Source: Prevotella intermedia ATCC 25611 = DSM 20706
Lineage (GTDB): Bacteria; Bacteroidota; Bacteroidia; Bacteroidales; Bacteroidaceae
Assembly (NCBI RefSeq): GCF_001953955.1
Contig: NZ_CP019300.1
Coordinates: 806,001 to 870,000 of the forward strand
Direction: 5' to 3'
Length of the DNA stretch: 64,000 nucleotides
The first letter of the stretch is position 1. Each line of letters begins with the position of its first letter. A model generated the notes under the pieces. It saw only the letters and a program-made list of their open reading frames with translations, was not told where the DNA came from and searched no databases. Of the stretch, positions 54,496-62,426 are shown piece by piece. Both the position numbers and the translations under genes were made by a program.

Positions 54496-56615
54496 AGAAC
54501 TTTGACTTTGAGAAACGCCGTTTGGTGCTTAGCGGAGTGGCGGTTGCAATCATTACTGTTTACTTGATACGCCTGTTTGCGCTTCAAATAGCAAGCGACG
54601 ACTATCGGAAACGTGCCGATTCTAACGCTTTTTTAAAGAAAATAGAGTTTCCTTCGCGTGGTATTATTACCGACAGAAAGGGGAAACTACTCGTTTATAA
54701 CCAGCCTGCGTATGACATAATGGTGGTGATGAATGAAGAAAAAGGGCGTCTTGATACCTTGGAATTTTGCAAGGCTTTAAATATTACAAAAGAATTCTTT
54801 GTTCAACGTATGGCTGATATAAAGGACAGAACAAAGAACCCTGGCTATTCTCGATTTACTCAACAGCTGTTTATAAGTCAGTTGAGTGATAAAGAGTTTA
54901 GTTCCTTTCAAGAAAAGTTGTATCGTTTTCCTGGTTTTTATATCCAAAAGCGTAGCATTCGTCAGTACCATAGAACGATTGCAGGACACGTTTTGGGCGA
55001 TGTGGCAGAGGTAAGTCAAAGCGATGTAGAGGAAGATGAGTATTATCAGCCAGGCGACTACATCGGCAAGATGGGCATTGAACGTGAATATGAGAAGTCT
55101 TTACGTGGGCAAAAAGGAGTGCAAATTCTGCTTCGCGATGCCCATGGGCGTATCAAAGGAAGGTATAAAGAAGGGCAATACGACCAAAAGCCCAAAGCTG
55201 GAAAGGACTTGCAGTTAGGAATAGATGCCGATTTACAAGCACTTGGAGAACGTTTGATGGAAGGAAAACTGGGTGCCATTGTAGCCATTGAGCCAAAGAC
55301 AGGGCAAATTCTGGCAATGGTTTCCTCGCCAACATTCGCCCCTCGTGAAATGATTGGCAAGATGAGAGGTAAGAATCAACAGCGAATGACCCTCGACCCT
55401 GCAAAGCCATTGCTTAATCGTGCCATTATGGGACAATATCCTCCAGGATCTACATTCAAGACAAGTCAAGCCATTACGTATTATAGTGAAGGTATCATAA
55501 ACGATTCTACGCGTTTCCCTTGTCCACATGGATTTTCCTTCAAAGGACTGCATGTAGGTTGCCACGGACACGCATCTCCTATTTCTATTGTGCCTGCATT
55601 GAGTACTTCTTGTAATGCTTATTTCTGTTGGGGACTGTATTATATGTTGTCGAACAGAAAGAAATACAAAACGCTTGACGATGCAATGAACCGCTGGCGC
55701 GACTATATGGTTTCAATGGGATTTGGCTATAAGTTAGGAATTGACCTACCCGGAGAGAAGCGTGGACTTATTCCGAATGCAGAGTTTTACAACAATGCCT
55801 TTGACAGATGGAACCCATTATCGGTTATTTCCATTTCGATAGGGCAGGGCGAAATAAACCTGACGCCGTTACAGATAGCCAATCTTGGGGCTATCATAGC
55901 CAATCGTGGTTATTACTATACGCCACATGTTGTACGAAAGATACAAGGAGAGCGGTTAGACAAGAAGTATTTGGAAAAGCATAAGGTAATGGGAACGCCT
56001 CGTTCGTTTAATGAAGTAGTGGCAGGTATGGTGTCTTCGGCACGTGGAGGTACTTGTGCCCATGCCGTTCACCCTGGCTATACACTTGCTGGTAAGACGG
56101 GTACGGCACAAAACCGTGGTAAAGACCACTCGGTGTTTATGGGCTTTGCACCTGTGGAATCGCCTAAGATTGCCATTGCCGTGTATGTGGAAAATGGCGG
56201 TTTCGGTGCTGTTTACGGTGTGCCAATAGGCTCGTTAATGATGGAGCAATATATCAATGGCAAGCTGACGCCTGGCGATGAAGCCCAGGCCGCATCAATA
56301 CAGAAACGCCATATCAGTTATCCTTTCAGGCAAAAGTTGAGCATAGGTGATTCGTTACGCTTAGATTCGATAAAGCGTGTAAACCAAATAAAAGACTCTT
56401 TGCGCCTTGTTCGTGAGAAACAGAATATGGAAGCCAAGCAACGTGAACAAGAATTAAAAGAAGCACGAGATGCGAAAGAGAAAGAAAAAAATCAGCAGCC
56501 GTTGAACGACCCTATCATAAGAATGGAAGATGAAGTGAAGATAAGAACCGAAAAGGACGAAAAAGATAAGGACAAAACCAATAAGGGAAAGAAGAAAGAC
56601 AGAGAAAGTCGTTAG
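54492..56615 (+). CDS. mrdA: Penicillin-binding protein 2
   Basis: The 707-residue protein is the elongation-specific transpeptidase. It has one N-terminal helix (about 12-32), a pedestal domain with PSRGIITDRKGKLLVYN, and the catalytic motifs SxxK (PGSTFKTSQA, Ser320), SxN (ALSTSCNAYF) and KTG (AGKTGTAQ). The C-terminal ~90 residues form a Lys/Glu-rich charged tail not found in E. coli PBP2. RodA follows 49 bases downstream as its glycosyltransferase partner. Confidence 0.96.
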   Translation: MKNFDFEKRRLVLSGVAVAIITVYLIRLFALQIASDDYRKRADSNAFLKKIEFPSRGIITDRKGKLLVYNQPAYDIMVVMNEEKGRLDTLEFCKALNITKEFFVQRMADIKDRTKNPGYSRFTQQLFISQLSDKEFSSFQEKLYRFPGFYIQKRSIRQYHRTIAGHVLGDVAEVSQSDVEEDEYYQPGDYIGKMGIEREYEKSLRGQKGVQILLRDAHGRIKGRYKEGQYDQKPKAGKDLQLGIDADLQALGERLMEGKLGAIVAIEPKTGQILAMVSSPTFAPREMIGKMRGKNQQRMTLDPAKPLLNRAIMGQYPPGSTFKTSQAITYYSEGIINDSTRFPCPHGFSFKGLHVGCHGHASPISIVPALSTSCNAYFCWGLYYMLSNRKKYKTLDDAMNRWRDYMVSMGFGYKLGIDLPGEKRGLIPNAEFYNNAFDRWNPLSVISISIGQGEINLTPLQIANLGAIIANRGYYYTPHVVRKIQGERLDKKYLEKHKVMGTPRSFNEVVAGMVSSARGGTCAHAVHPGYTLAGKTGTAQNRGKDHSVFMGFAPVESPKIAIAVYVENGGFGAVYGVPIGSLMMEQYINGKLTPGDEAQAASIQKRHISYPFRQKLSIGDSLRLDSIKRVNQIKDSLRLVREKQNMEAKQREQELKEARDAKEKEKNQQPLNDPIIRMEDEVKIRTEKDEKDKDKTNKGKKKDRESR

Positions 56616-56664
56616 GCAAACGGCGAAAGAACAGGAAGTTTAACAACGAATAAAAGGCAAGAAA

Positions 56665-58140
56665 GTGGCAAGTAATTATAAATCGAACAAACAGTCAGGT
56701 GTGCTTCGTTCATTAGATTGGTGGACGATAGGCATTTATTTGGCATTGCTTTCTTTTGGCTGGGTAAGTGTCTGTGGTGCGAGTTATACTTATGGCGATA
56801 CCGATATTCTATCGTTGTCATCGCGTTCTGGTATGCAAATCGTTTGGATAGGCACTTCCATTTGTCTTGGTTTTGTGTTGTTAATGATGGACGACCGCAT
56901 TTACGACACGTTCGCTTATGTCATTTACGCATTGCTGCTGCTGCTGTTATTTGCCACAATCTTTAATCCCCACACCATAAAAGGGTCGCGTTCGTGGCTC
57001 GTTTTAGGTCCTTTACGTTTGCAACCCGCCGAGTTCGCTAAGTTTGCAACGGCTTTGGCAATAGCCAAGTTTATGTCGGCATACGGCTTTACCATTTCCA
57101 ATTGGAAACACCTGATAGCTGCTGCGGGTATTATCGTATTGCCCATGTTGTGCATCGTGGGGCAACGCGAAACGGGTTCGGCACTTGTTTACCTATCATT
57201 CTTCCTGATGTTTTATAGGGAAGGTATGCCTGGCTCCTTCCTTTTCACGGGCGTAGCAATGGTTTTGTATTTCGTTGTAGGCGTTAAGTACGACAATGTG
57301 CTGCTTTGGGACACTCCCACATCGGTAGGAAAGTTCAGCGTACTTCTGTTGGTGCAGCTGTTTAGTGCAGGAATGGTGTGGACGTATTTGCACGAAAAGA
57401 TAAAAACGCAGAAGATATTGCTGTTCTCTCTTGGTATTACTCTGTTTTGTTTCTTATTCTCCAAGTTTGTAATACCTTTCGATATTGTCTGGATTCAGCT
57501 CGTTATTTCAGCAGGCTTGATAGGCTATTTGGTCTATAATGCTATGAGTACCCGCATTATCCACTACTTTTTCATCGCCCTGTTTGCTGTTGGTTCGATA
57601 GCATTCTTCTATTCTGCCGACTATGTTTTGAACGATGTTATGCAACCACACCAACGTGTGCGCATCAATGTGCTGTTAGGATTGGAGGAAGACCTTGCAG
57701 GCGCAGGCTACAATGTGCACCAGAGCGAGATTGCCATTGGTTCGGGCGGATTGCAGGGAAAAGGCTTTTTGAATGGGACACAAACAAAGCTTAACTTTGT
57801 GCCAGAGCAAGATACCGACTTTATTTTCTGTACGGTAGGCGAGGAGGAAGGCTTCCTTGGTTCGGCAGCTGTGCTCTTACTGTTTTTAGCTCTGATACTT
57901 CGCTTGATGTATATATCCGAGCGGCAGCCCTTCAAGTTTGGGCGAGTCTATGGCTATTGCGTTGCAAGCATTTTCCTTTTCCACGTCTTCATCAATGTAG
58001 GTATGGTGCTTGGCTTGACGCCCGTTATCGGTATTCCGCTGCCATTCTTTAGTTATGGTGGCTCTTCTCTATGGGGTTTCACACTGCTGCTATTTATTTT
58101 CTTGCGCATAGACGCAGGGCGAAACCTGATAAGACAGTAA
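56665..58140 (+). CDS. rodA: Rod shape-determining protein RodA (SEDS glycosyltransferase)
   Basis: The start is a GTG at 56665; no ATG is placed closer to the first helix. The 491-residue protein has ten or more transmembrane helices and SEDS motifs GSRSWLVLGPLRLQPAEFAK, VGQRETGSALVYLSFF, VHQSEIAIGSGGLQGKG and IPLPFFSYGGSSLW. It polymerises lipid II together with PBP2. It is longer than E. coli RodA (370 aa) because of an extra block of helices at about 215-305, common in Bacteroidota. It ends the rod-shape cluster. Confidence 0.95.
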   Translation: MASNYKSNKQSGVLRSLDWWTIGIYLALLSFGWVSVCGASYTYGDTDILSLSSRSGMQIVWIGTSICLGFVLLMMDDRIYDTFAYVIYALLLLLLFATIFNPHTIKGSRSWLVLGPLRLQPAEFAKFATALAIAKFMSAYGFTISNWKHLIAAAGIIVLPMLCIVGQRETGSALVYLSFFLMFYREGMPGSFLFTGVAMVLYFVVGVKYDNVLLWDTPTSVGKFSVLLLVQLFSAGMVWTYLHEKIKTQKILLFSLGITLFCFLFSKFVIPFDIVWIQLVISAGLIGYLVYNAMSTRIIHYFFIALFAVGSIAFFYSADYVLNDVMQPHQRVRINVLLGLEEDLAGAGYNVHQSEIAIGSGGLQGKGFLNGTQTKLNFVPEQDTDFIFCTVGEEEGFLGSAAVLLLFLALILRLMYISERQPFKFGRVYGYCVASIFLFHVFINVGMVLGLTPVIGIPLPFFSYGGSSLWGFTLLLFIFLRIDAGRNLIRQ

Positions 58141-58264
58141 ATTTGCGGAACAGTGGAAACACGGTGGGAAAATAATGCTGCTGTTTAGCCGTTCCGAATG
58201 AAAAGACTTTTTTATCCGTTATCTTCTTCCTTTTGCATTGTTTTATAGACTGAAAAAATGCTGT

Positions 58265-58458
58265 AAGCCTGTAAATATTTTTCGCAAACATAGCTGTTGC
58301 GTAACTGCTTTATCATCAATGTGTTATAAAACCTATTGTTTTGCATTCCAAAAGCGGCTGTTTTGCACGGTAAAAGCGTAGGTTTTGCAGCGCAAAAGAG
58401 CCGCTTTCGCAACGTCAAATCGAAATTATAGTTTTCTTAATGAATTATCTTTACAGAA
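58265..58458 (-). repeat. 22-bp-phased intergenic element, copy 8 (minus, core type II)
   Basis: On the minus strand it runs from TCTGTAAAGATAATTC to GAAAAATATTTACAG. Words: GCGGCTC, CCTACGC, CAGCCGC and CAATAGG. It lies between the convergent rodA and htrA genes; the rest of the 58141-58699 gap holds only the next hairpin. Confidence 0.9.
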
Positions 58459-58530
58459 TCAAGGCTGTTTTTAGCCATTGTGGTTCCTTTTGAGAATATA
58501 GACAGGACTACTTTTATATTGCTGAAATGG

Positions 58531-58568
58531 AAAAGCCTCGCTGTTCGTATAAGAACGGCGAGGCTTTT
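58531..58568. terminator. Terminator between rodA and htrA
   Basis: The 16-bp stem AAAAGCCTCGCTGTTC / GAACGGCGAGGCTTTT, with one G-T pair, has a T run on the plus side and T residues on the minus side. Confidence 0.85.
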
Positions 58569-58699
58569 TTAGATAAGTATGTCTGCATTTGGTTTGAACT
58601 GTTGGCAGACCATTTGAAACATTCTTTCTGTTTTAATCGGAGCTGTTTCGGTATAACAGTCTGTCGTGTAGGCTTAAACCAAAGTTGGGCAGAAATGGT

Positions 58700-60154
58700 T
58701 TATTCTGACAACGGAACTGCGAAGTAAGCTTTCTTTCCAGTAGGATAAATGCCCTGAATGTAGAGTACAGGCTCGCTGCTGGTAGAGGCTGACTTAACTA
58801 TCTTCTGCAATGCATCGATAGAATTAACAGTCTGGTCGTTCACTTTCTGAATGATGAAACCACGGTTGATGCCTGCTTCGCGCAATGCACCGCCATTTAC
58901 TTTTATTACTTCAAGACCATACTTTATGCTCAGCTGCTTTTGCATCGCTTCGGTTACAGGACGGAATTGTCCACCAAGAACGTCGATGTCGGCTTGTGCA
59001 ATAGGCTTTGTCGTGCCTTGAGCATTCTTTAGAACAACATTTTTTGTTATTTCCTTCTTGTCGCGCATAAACGTGATGGTAGCCTTGTCGCCAGGGCGTT
59101 TTACGTTCAGAAGTTGCTGAAGTTCAGACATCTTGGTTACTTTCTTGCCGTCGAACTTTGTAATAACGTCTTTGCTGCGCAATCCAATCTCTGCTCCGTT
59201 TCCGTCTTCGCTGACCTTATCGACAAAGACACCTTCGTTTGTGCCGAGGTCTACGCTCTTTCCTTCTTCCTTCTGTGCATTGATATAGTTGAGAACATCG
59301 CCACCTTGAATGCCTAACATTACGCGCTGAACGCTTCCGTACTTCTTAATGTCTTCTACAACTTTGTTCATAATGACGGTTGGAATGGCAAAACCATAAC
59401 CGCTGTAAGAACCTGTCTGCGAGTAAAGCATGGCATTGATGCCCACCAATTCGCCTTGAACGTTTACGAGCGCACCACCAGAGTTGCCTTGATTAATAGC
59501 AGCATCGGTCTGAATGAAGCTCTCTACGCCTTGTGTTGCGCCCAATCCGCGAGCCTTTGCACTTACGATACCTGCTGTAACTGTGTTGTTCAAGTTGTAA
59601 GGATTGCCCACTGCAATTACCCATTCGCCCACTTTCAGATTGTCGGAATTGCCAATCGGGAGGGTAGGGAGGTTGTTTGCGCTTACCTTAATCAAAGCAA
59701 GGTCGGTGCTTTTGTCGGTTCCCACCACGCGAGCCGAATATTCGCGGTTGTCGTTCAGGGTAACCGTGAGTTCGTCGGCACCATCTACAACGTGGTTGTT
59801 TGTAACGATATAGCCGTCTGAAGATATGATGACGCCACTGCCTGTAACGCTTCGTTTCGGTGTCTGTATTTGCTGTTGGCGTGAGCCACCGCCCGGACTG
59901 CCAAAGCCAAAGAAGTCGAAGAATCCGCCAAATGGGTCGTCGGGTACTTCTATTGTTTTTGTTTTAGAGTTCTGTGCGTTTTTAATGTGTACTACTGCTG
60001 GTAGTGCCTTTTCGGCTGCATAAGTAAGGTCTACTGGTTGTCCCGGTGCGCTTACCGGTGCTTTGGCAGCATATACCTTGATGAAAGCTCCTGCTGAGAA
60101 TGTCAGTGCAAGCACGCAAGCTGCACCAACGAAAAGTTTTTCAATCTTTTTCAT
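58700..60154 (-). CDS. HtrA/DegP-family periplasmic serine protease
   Basis: The 484-residue protein has an N-terminal signal or anchor (KLFVGAACVLALTFSAG, 6-22). The trypsin-like domain has His121 (TNNHVVDGAD), Asp151 (STDLALIKV) and Ser225 (NQGNSGGAL). Two PDZ domains follow, at about 265-375 and 390-484. A long loop after strand 2 (PFGGFFDFFGFGSPGGG) matches the LA loop of DegP. It degrades or refolds misfolded envelope proteins. The leader is about 140 nt from a TATATTTG box (60303-60310, minus strand). Confidence 0.95.
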   Translation of the reverse strand: MKKIEKLFVGAACVLALTFSAGAFIKVYAAKAPVSAPGQPVDLTYAAEKALPAVVHIKNAQNSKTKTIEVPDDPFGGFFDFFGFGSPGGGSRQQQIQTPKRSVTGSGVIISSDGYIVTNNHVVDGADELTVTLNDNREYSARVVGTDKSTDLALIKVSANNLPTLPIGNSDNLKVGEWVIAVGNPYNLNNTVTAGIVSAKARGLGATQGVESFIQTDAAINQGNSGGALVNVQGELVGINAMLYSQTGSYSGYGFAIPTVIMNKVVEDIKKYGSVQRVMLGIQGGDVLNYINAQKEEGKSVDLGTNEGVFVDKVSEDGNGAEIGLRSKDVITKFDGKKVTKMSELQQLLNVKRPGDKATITFMRDKKEITKNVVLKNAQGTTKPIAQADIDVLGGQFRPVTEAMQKQLSIKYGLEVIKVNGGALREAGINRGFIIQKVNDQTVNSIDALQKIVKSASTSSEPVLYIQGIYPTGKKAYFAVPLSE

Positions 60155-60302
60155 AATCTCTTTATCTTATTAAATTAATATTGTTGTTTTTATAATTCTA
60201 ATGCGTTAAATGACAATTTGTCAGCTGGTAAACCTGTGTTAAAGGTTTTTGTTATCTTGAGGCAGTTGTTCTTTATTTACCGTCTCGATGCAAAACCAAG
60301 TG

Positions 60303-60310
60303 CAAATATA
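60303..60310 (-). promoter_or_regulatory. -7 box of htrA
   Basis: TATATTTG on the minus strand lies 149 bases upstream of the start. Confidence 0.5.
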
Positions 60311-60449
60311 GACCCAAAAAATGTAAATGTGCTAATTTGTCAGTTTTCTTTATTCGTATTTAACAAATAAAAAAGGCAACTTAACCAATCTTTATTAGAT
60401 TAGTAGTAAAATTTACATTCGTTTATCATAGTGGTTTTTCGTAAAGGAA

Positions 60450-60545
60450 AGGAGTTAAACCAATACCTGTGCTGCTTGTTTCAGAGAACTTCGATGCGTT
60501 GATACATCAAAGCTGGTAGCAAACAAAGGTAGTGGTTTAACTCCT
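60450..60545. repeat. Long inverted repeat directly after lemA
   Basis: The arms AGGAGTTAAACCA + A + TACCT (60450-60468) and AGGTA + G + TGGTTTAACTCCT (60527-60545) pair over 19 positions with one mismatch across a 58-nt loop that has its own weaker pairing. The 3' end of lemA is 5 bases away. It could be a terminator, a small RNA or a degenerate small element. The rest of 60155-60550 is AT-rich without a gene. Confidence 0.65.
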
Positions 60546-60550
60546 AAAAC

Positions 60551-61135
60551 TTAAATGTCCAAGTCTGGTGCTTTCTCTGCGCCTTCGGCAGCAGCAAACT
60601 TAGTCATCTTGTCGAAACCGAAAATACCTGCCAACAGTGAGTTGGGGAAGTGGCGAACGGTTTGGTTGTATTCCTGTACGCTTTCGTTATACTTCTTGCG
60701 TGCTTCATTAATGCGGTTCTCTGTGCCCTCTTCCTGAATTTGCAAAGCCTTGAAATTCTCGCTTGCTTTCAGTTCTGGGTAGGCTTCAGCAACCGCTATC
60801 AAACGTGAGAAAGCCTGCGCAAGTTGGTTTTGCGCTACTTCAAACTGTTTCATTTTCTCGGGTGTCAGGTTGTCAGCATCGAGGTGAATCTGTGTTGCAG
60901 CATTGCGTGCCTTTGTTACAGCATCGAAGGTTTCTTTTTCGTGTTTGGCGTATGCCTTCACAATCTTTACCAACTGTGGCATCATATCGGCTCTGCGCTG
61001 ATATTGTGCCTCCACATTGCTCAAGGCAGTGGTTGCTGCTTCTTGCTTGTCTACCATACCATTGTAGCCAGAATAAGCCCATAAGCCTAAGACAACCACA
61101 ATCGCTATTACGATTAAAAGTGCTTTGTTCTTCAT
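60551..61135 (-). CDS. LemA family protein
   Basis: Start at 61135 (MKNKALLIVIAIVVVLGLWAYSGY); the open frame runs further up but would overlap the upstream gene. The 194-residue protein has one N-terminal helix (5-23) and then an all-helical domain with the LemA pattern VDKQEAATTALSNVEAQYQRRADMMPQLV and YNQTVRHFPNSLLAGIFGF. The topology is outside-facing helices anchored in the membrane; the function is unclear. It is the second gene after the TPM protein, a common pairing. Confidence 0.93.
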   Translation of the reverse strand: MKNKALLIVIAIVVVLGLWAYSGYNGMVDKQEAATTALSNVEAQYQRRADMMPQLVKIVKAYAKHEKETFDAVTKARNAATQIHLDADNLTPEKMKQFEVAQNQLAQAFSRLIAVAEAYPELKASENFKALQIQEEGTENRINEARKKYNESVQEYNQTVRHFPNSLLAGIFGFDKMTKFAAAEGAEKAPDLDI

Positions 61136-61176
61136 CTTTTCTTGTTTTAAAATATTATTTTTCTTGTTTGAATGTC

Positions 61177-61956
61177 TTACCAACCACCGCCAGAACCACC
61201 GCCACCGAAGCTGCCTCCGCCAAAACTTCCGCCACCGAAGCCACCTCCGAAGTGTCTGTCGTTCATGTGTCCGGGGTTGCCCCAGAATATAGAGTTAGTG
61301 CTACTGCCACCTCGTCTGCCACCACCACGACCATTGTTTCCACGGTTTCTTATCGACCAGATTATCCAAAAGAAGACAACAGACAGAATGATGGCAGCTG
61401 CAATGGCATCGTCTGCTCCCTCCTTGGGGCTTTCAATACCTGTTTCCCCCGTCTTGAATTTGTTATAAATAGCCTTTGCCGTGGATAGCATAGCCATATC
61501 GGGATTGCCCTTTCGCATATTTTTTACGATGCAGCTGCGTGCAATATCGTCGCATTCCACATCGGTCAGGTCGCCTTCCAAGCCATCGCCGGGTGCGATA
61601 AAATATTTCCTGTCGTCTACGGCAACCACGATAACCAATCCTCGGTCGGTCTTTTTATTGCCCACGCCATACTTATTTCCGATGTCCTGCGCTACACGGA
61701 AAGGGTCGCCGTTCTCCACGTGTGCCACTATAACAAACACCGCTTGTATGCCAGCTTCCTTTTCCAACCTGCCTATATAGGCGTCGGTGGAGTCGCGCAT
61801 AGCAGCGGACATAATGTTTTCGGGGTCGCAAACATATCGTCTTGCGTCCTGAAGGTGTACCATTGGTATGTTGTCGGCATTCCAATCCTTCGCTGTTGCC
61901 TGCAGCGTAAAGATAGAAAAAAGGAATGCGCATAATGCAAATATCGCTTTGTTCAT
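61177..61956 (-). CDS. TPM-domain (YgcG-type) membrane protein
   Basis: Start at 61956 (MNKAIFALCAFLFSIFTLQATA, signal peptide). The 259-residue protein has the TPM domain at about 35-170 (AGIQAVFVIVAHVENGDPFRVAQDIGNKYGVG and DRGLVIVVAVDDRKYFIAPGDGLEG), a transmembrane helix near 195-212, and a Gly/Ser-rich tail with GGGFGGGSFGGG repeats. YgcG-like proteins pair with LemA in many bacteria; the function is not established. The -7 box ends 5 bases before the ATG, so a leaderless start is possible. Confidence 0.9.
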   Translation of the reverse strand: MNKAIFALCAFLFSIFTLQATAKDWNADNIPMVHLQDARRYVCDPENIMSAAMRDSTDAYIGRLEKEAGIQAVFVIVAHVENGDPFRVAQDIGNKYGVGNKKTDRGLVIVVAVDDRKYFIAPGDGLEGDLTDVECDDIARSCIVKNMRKGNPDMAMLSTAKAIYNKFKTGETGIESPKEGADDAIAAAIILSVVFFWIIWSIRNRGNNGRGGGRRGGSSTNSIFWGNPGHMNDRHFGGGFGGGSFGGGSFGGGGSGGGW

Positions 61957-61961
61957 ACGTG

Positions 61962-61969
61962 CAAAGATA
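61962..61969 (-). promoter_or_regulatory. -7 box abutting the TPM-lemA operon
   Basis: TATCTTTG on the minus strand ends 5 bases before the ATG of the TPM gene. Confidence 0.6.
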
Positions 61970-62173
61970 GCAAAAAAGATAGAAAGAAAAGATTTTGACA
62001 CGATAATATATTTCTGTATTTGCTCGAAGCAGTTTTATTTTGCTATGTATTGCTTGGCGAGAATGCTTGTAACTATTTGGCTTTCAGTTGAAAATCTGTT
62101 AAAAAATAGTGCTTTTGTGCCCTTTGAACAACCTTTTTTACACCGCTTTTACGACAATAAAATAAAAACATAG

Positions 62174-62265
62174 GTACTTTCCAGAAAAAATGTCCGTACT
62201 TTTTCGAGAAAACGTCCGTACTTTTTTATGAAAACGTCCGTACTTTTTTTATGGAATGTAGGTAC
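62174..62265 (+). repeat. 22-bp-phased GTAC array between the TPM operon and mfd
   Basis: Five GTACTT sites begin at 62174, 62196, 62218, 62240 and 62262, each exactly 22 bp from the next, with the recurring units CGTCC before and TTTT-n-GAAAA after. It lies in the divergent gap of 470 bp, about 100 bp upstream of the mfd -7 box. The rest of that gap shows no gene. Confidence 0.88.
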
Positions 62266-62371
62266 TTTCCAATTCTTTACTTCTGACGTTTGAAAAACAA
62301 GCAATAAACGAATGGTGGAGTCGGGGCTAAATTCTTCAGTTCAAAGCAGACTATATATAAGGTAAAAGTTG

Positions 62372-62379
62372 TACCTTTG
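62372..62379 (+). promoter_or_regulatory. -7 box of mfd
   Basis: TACCTTTG lies 47 bases upstream of the mfd start. Confidence 0.6.
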
Positions 62380-62426
62380 TACTTCAAAAAAGAAATCCGA
62401 CGGTTTGTCGGAACGCAATAATTGCG

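Noticed and set aside
58527..58727. 66-residue ORF between rodA and htrA
   Set aside because: It starts within a terminator hairpin and overlaps the end of htrA.
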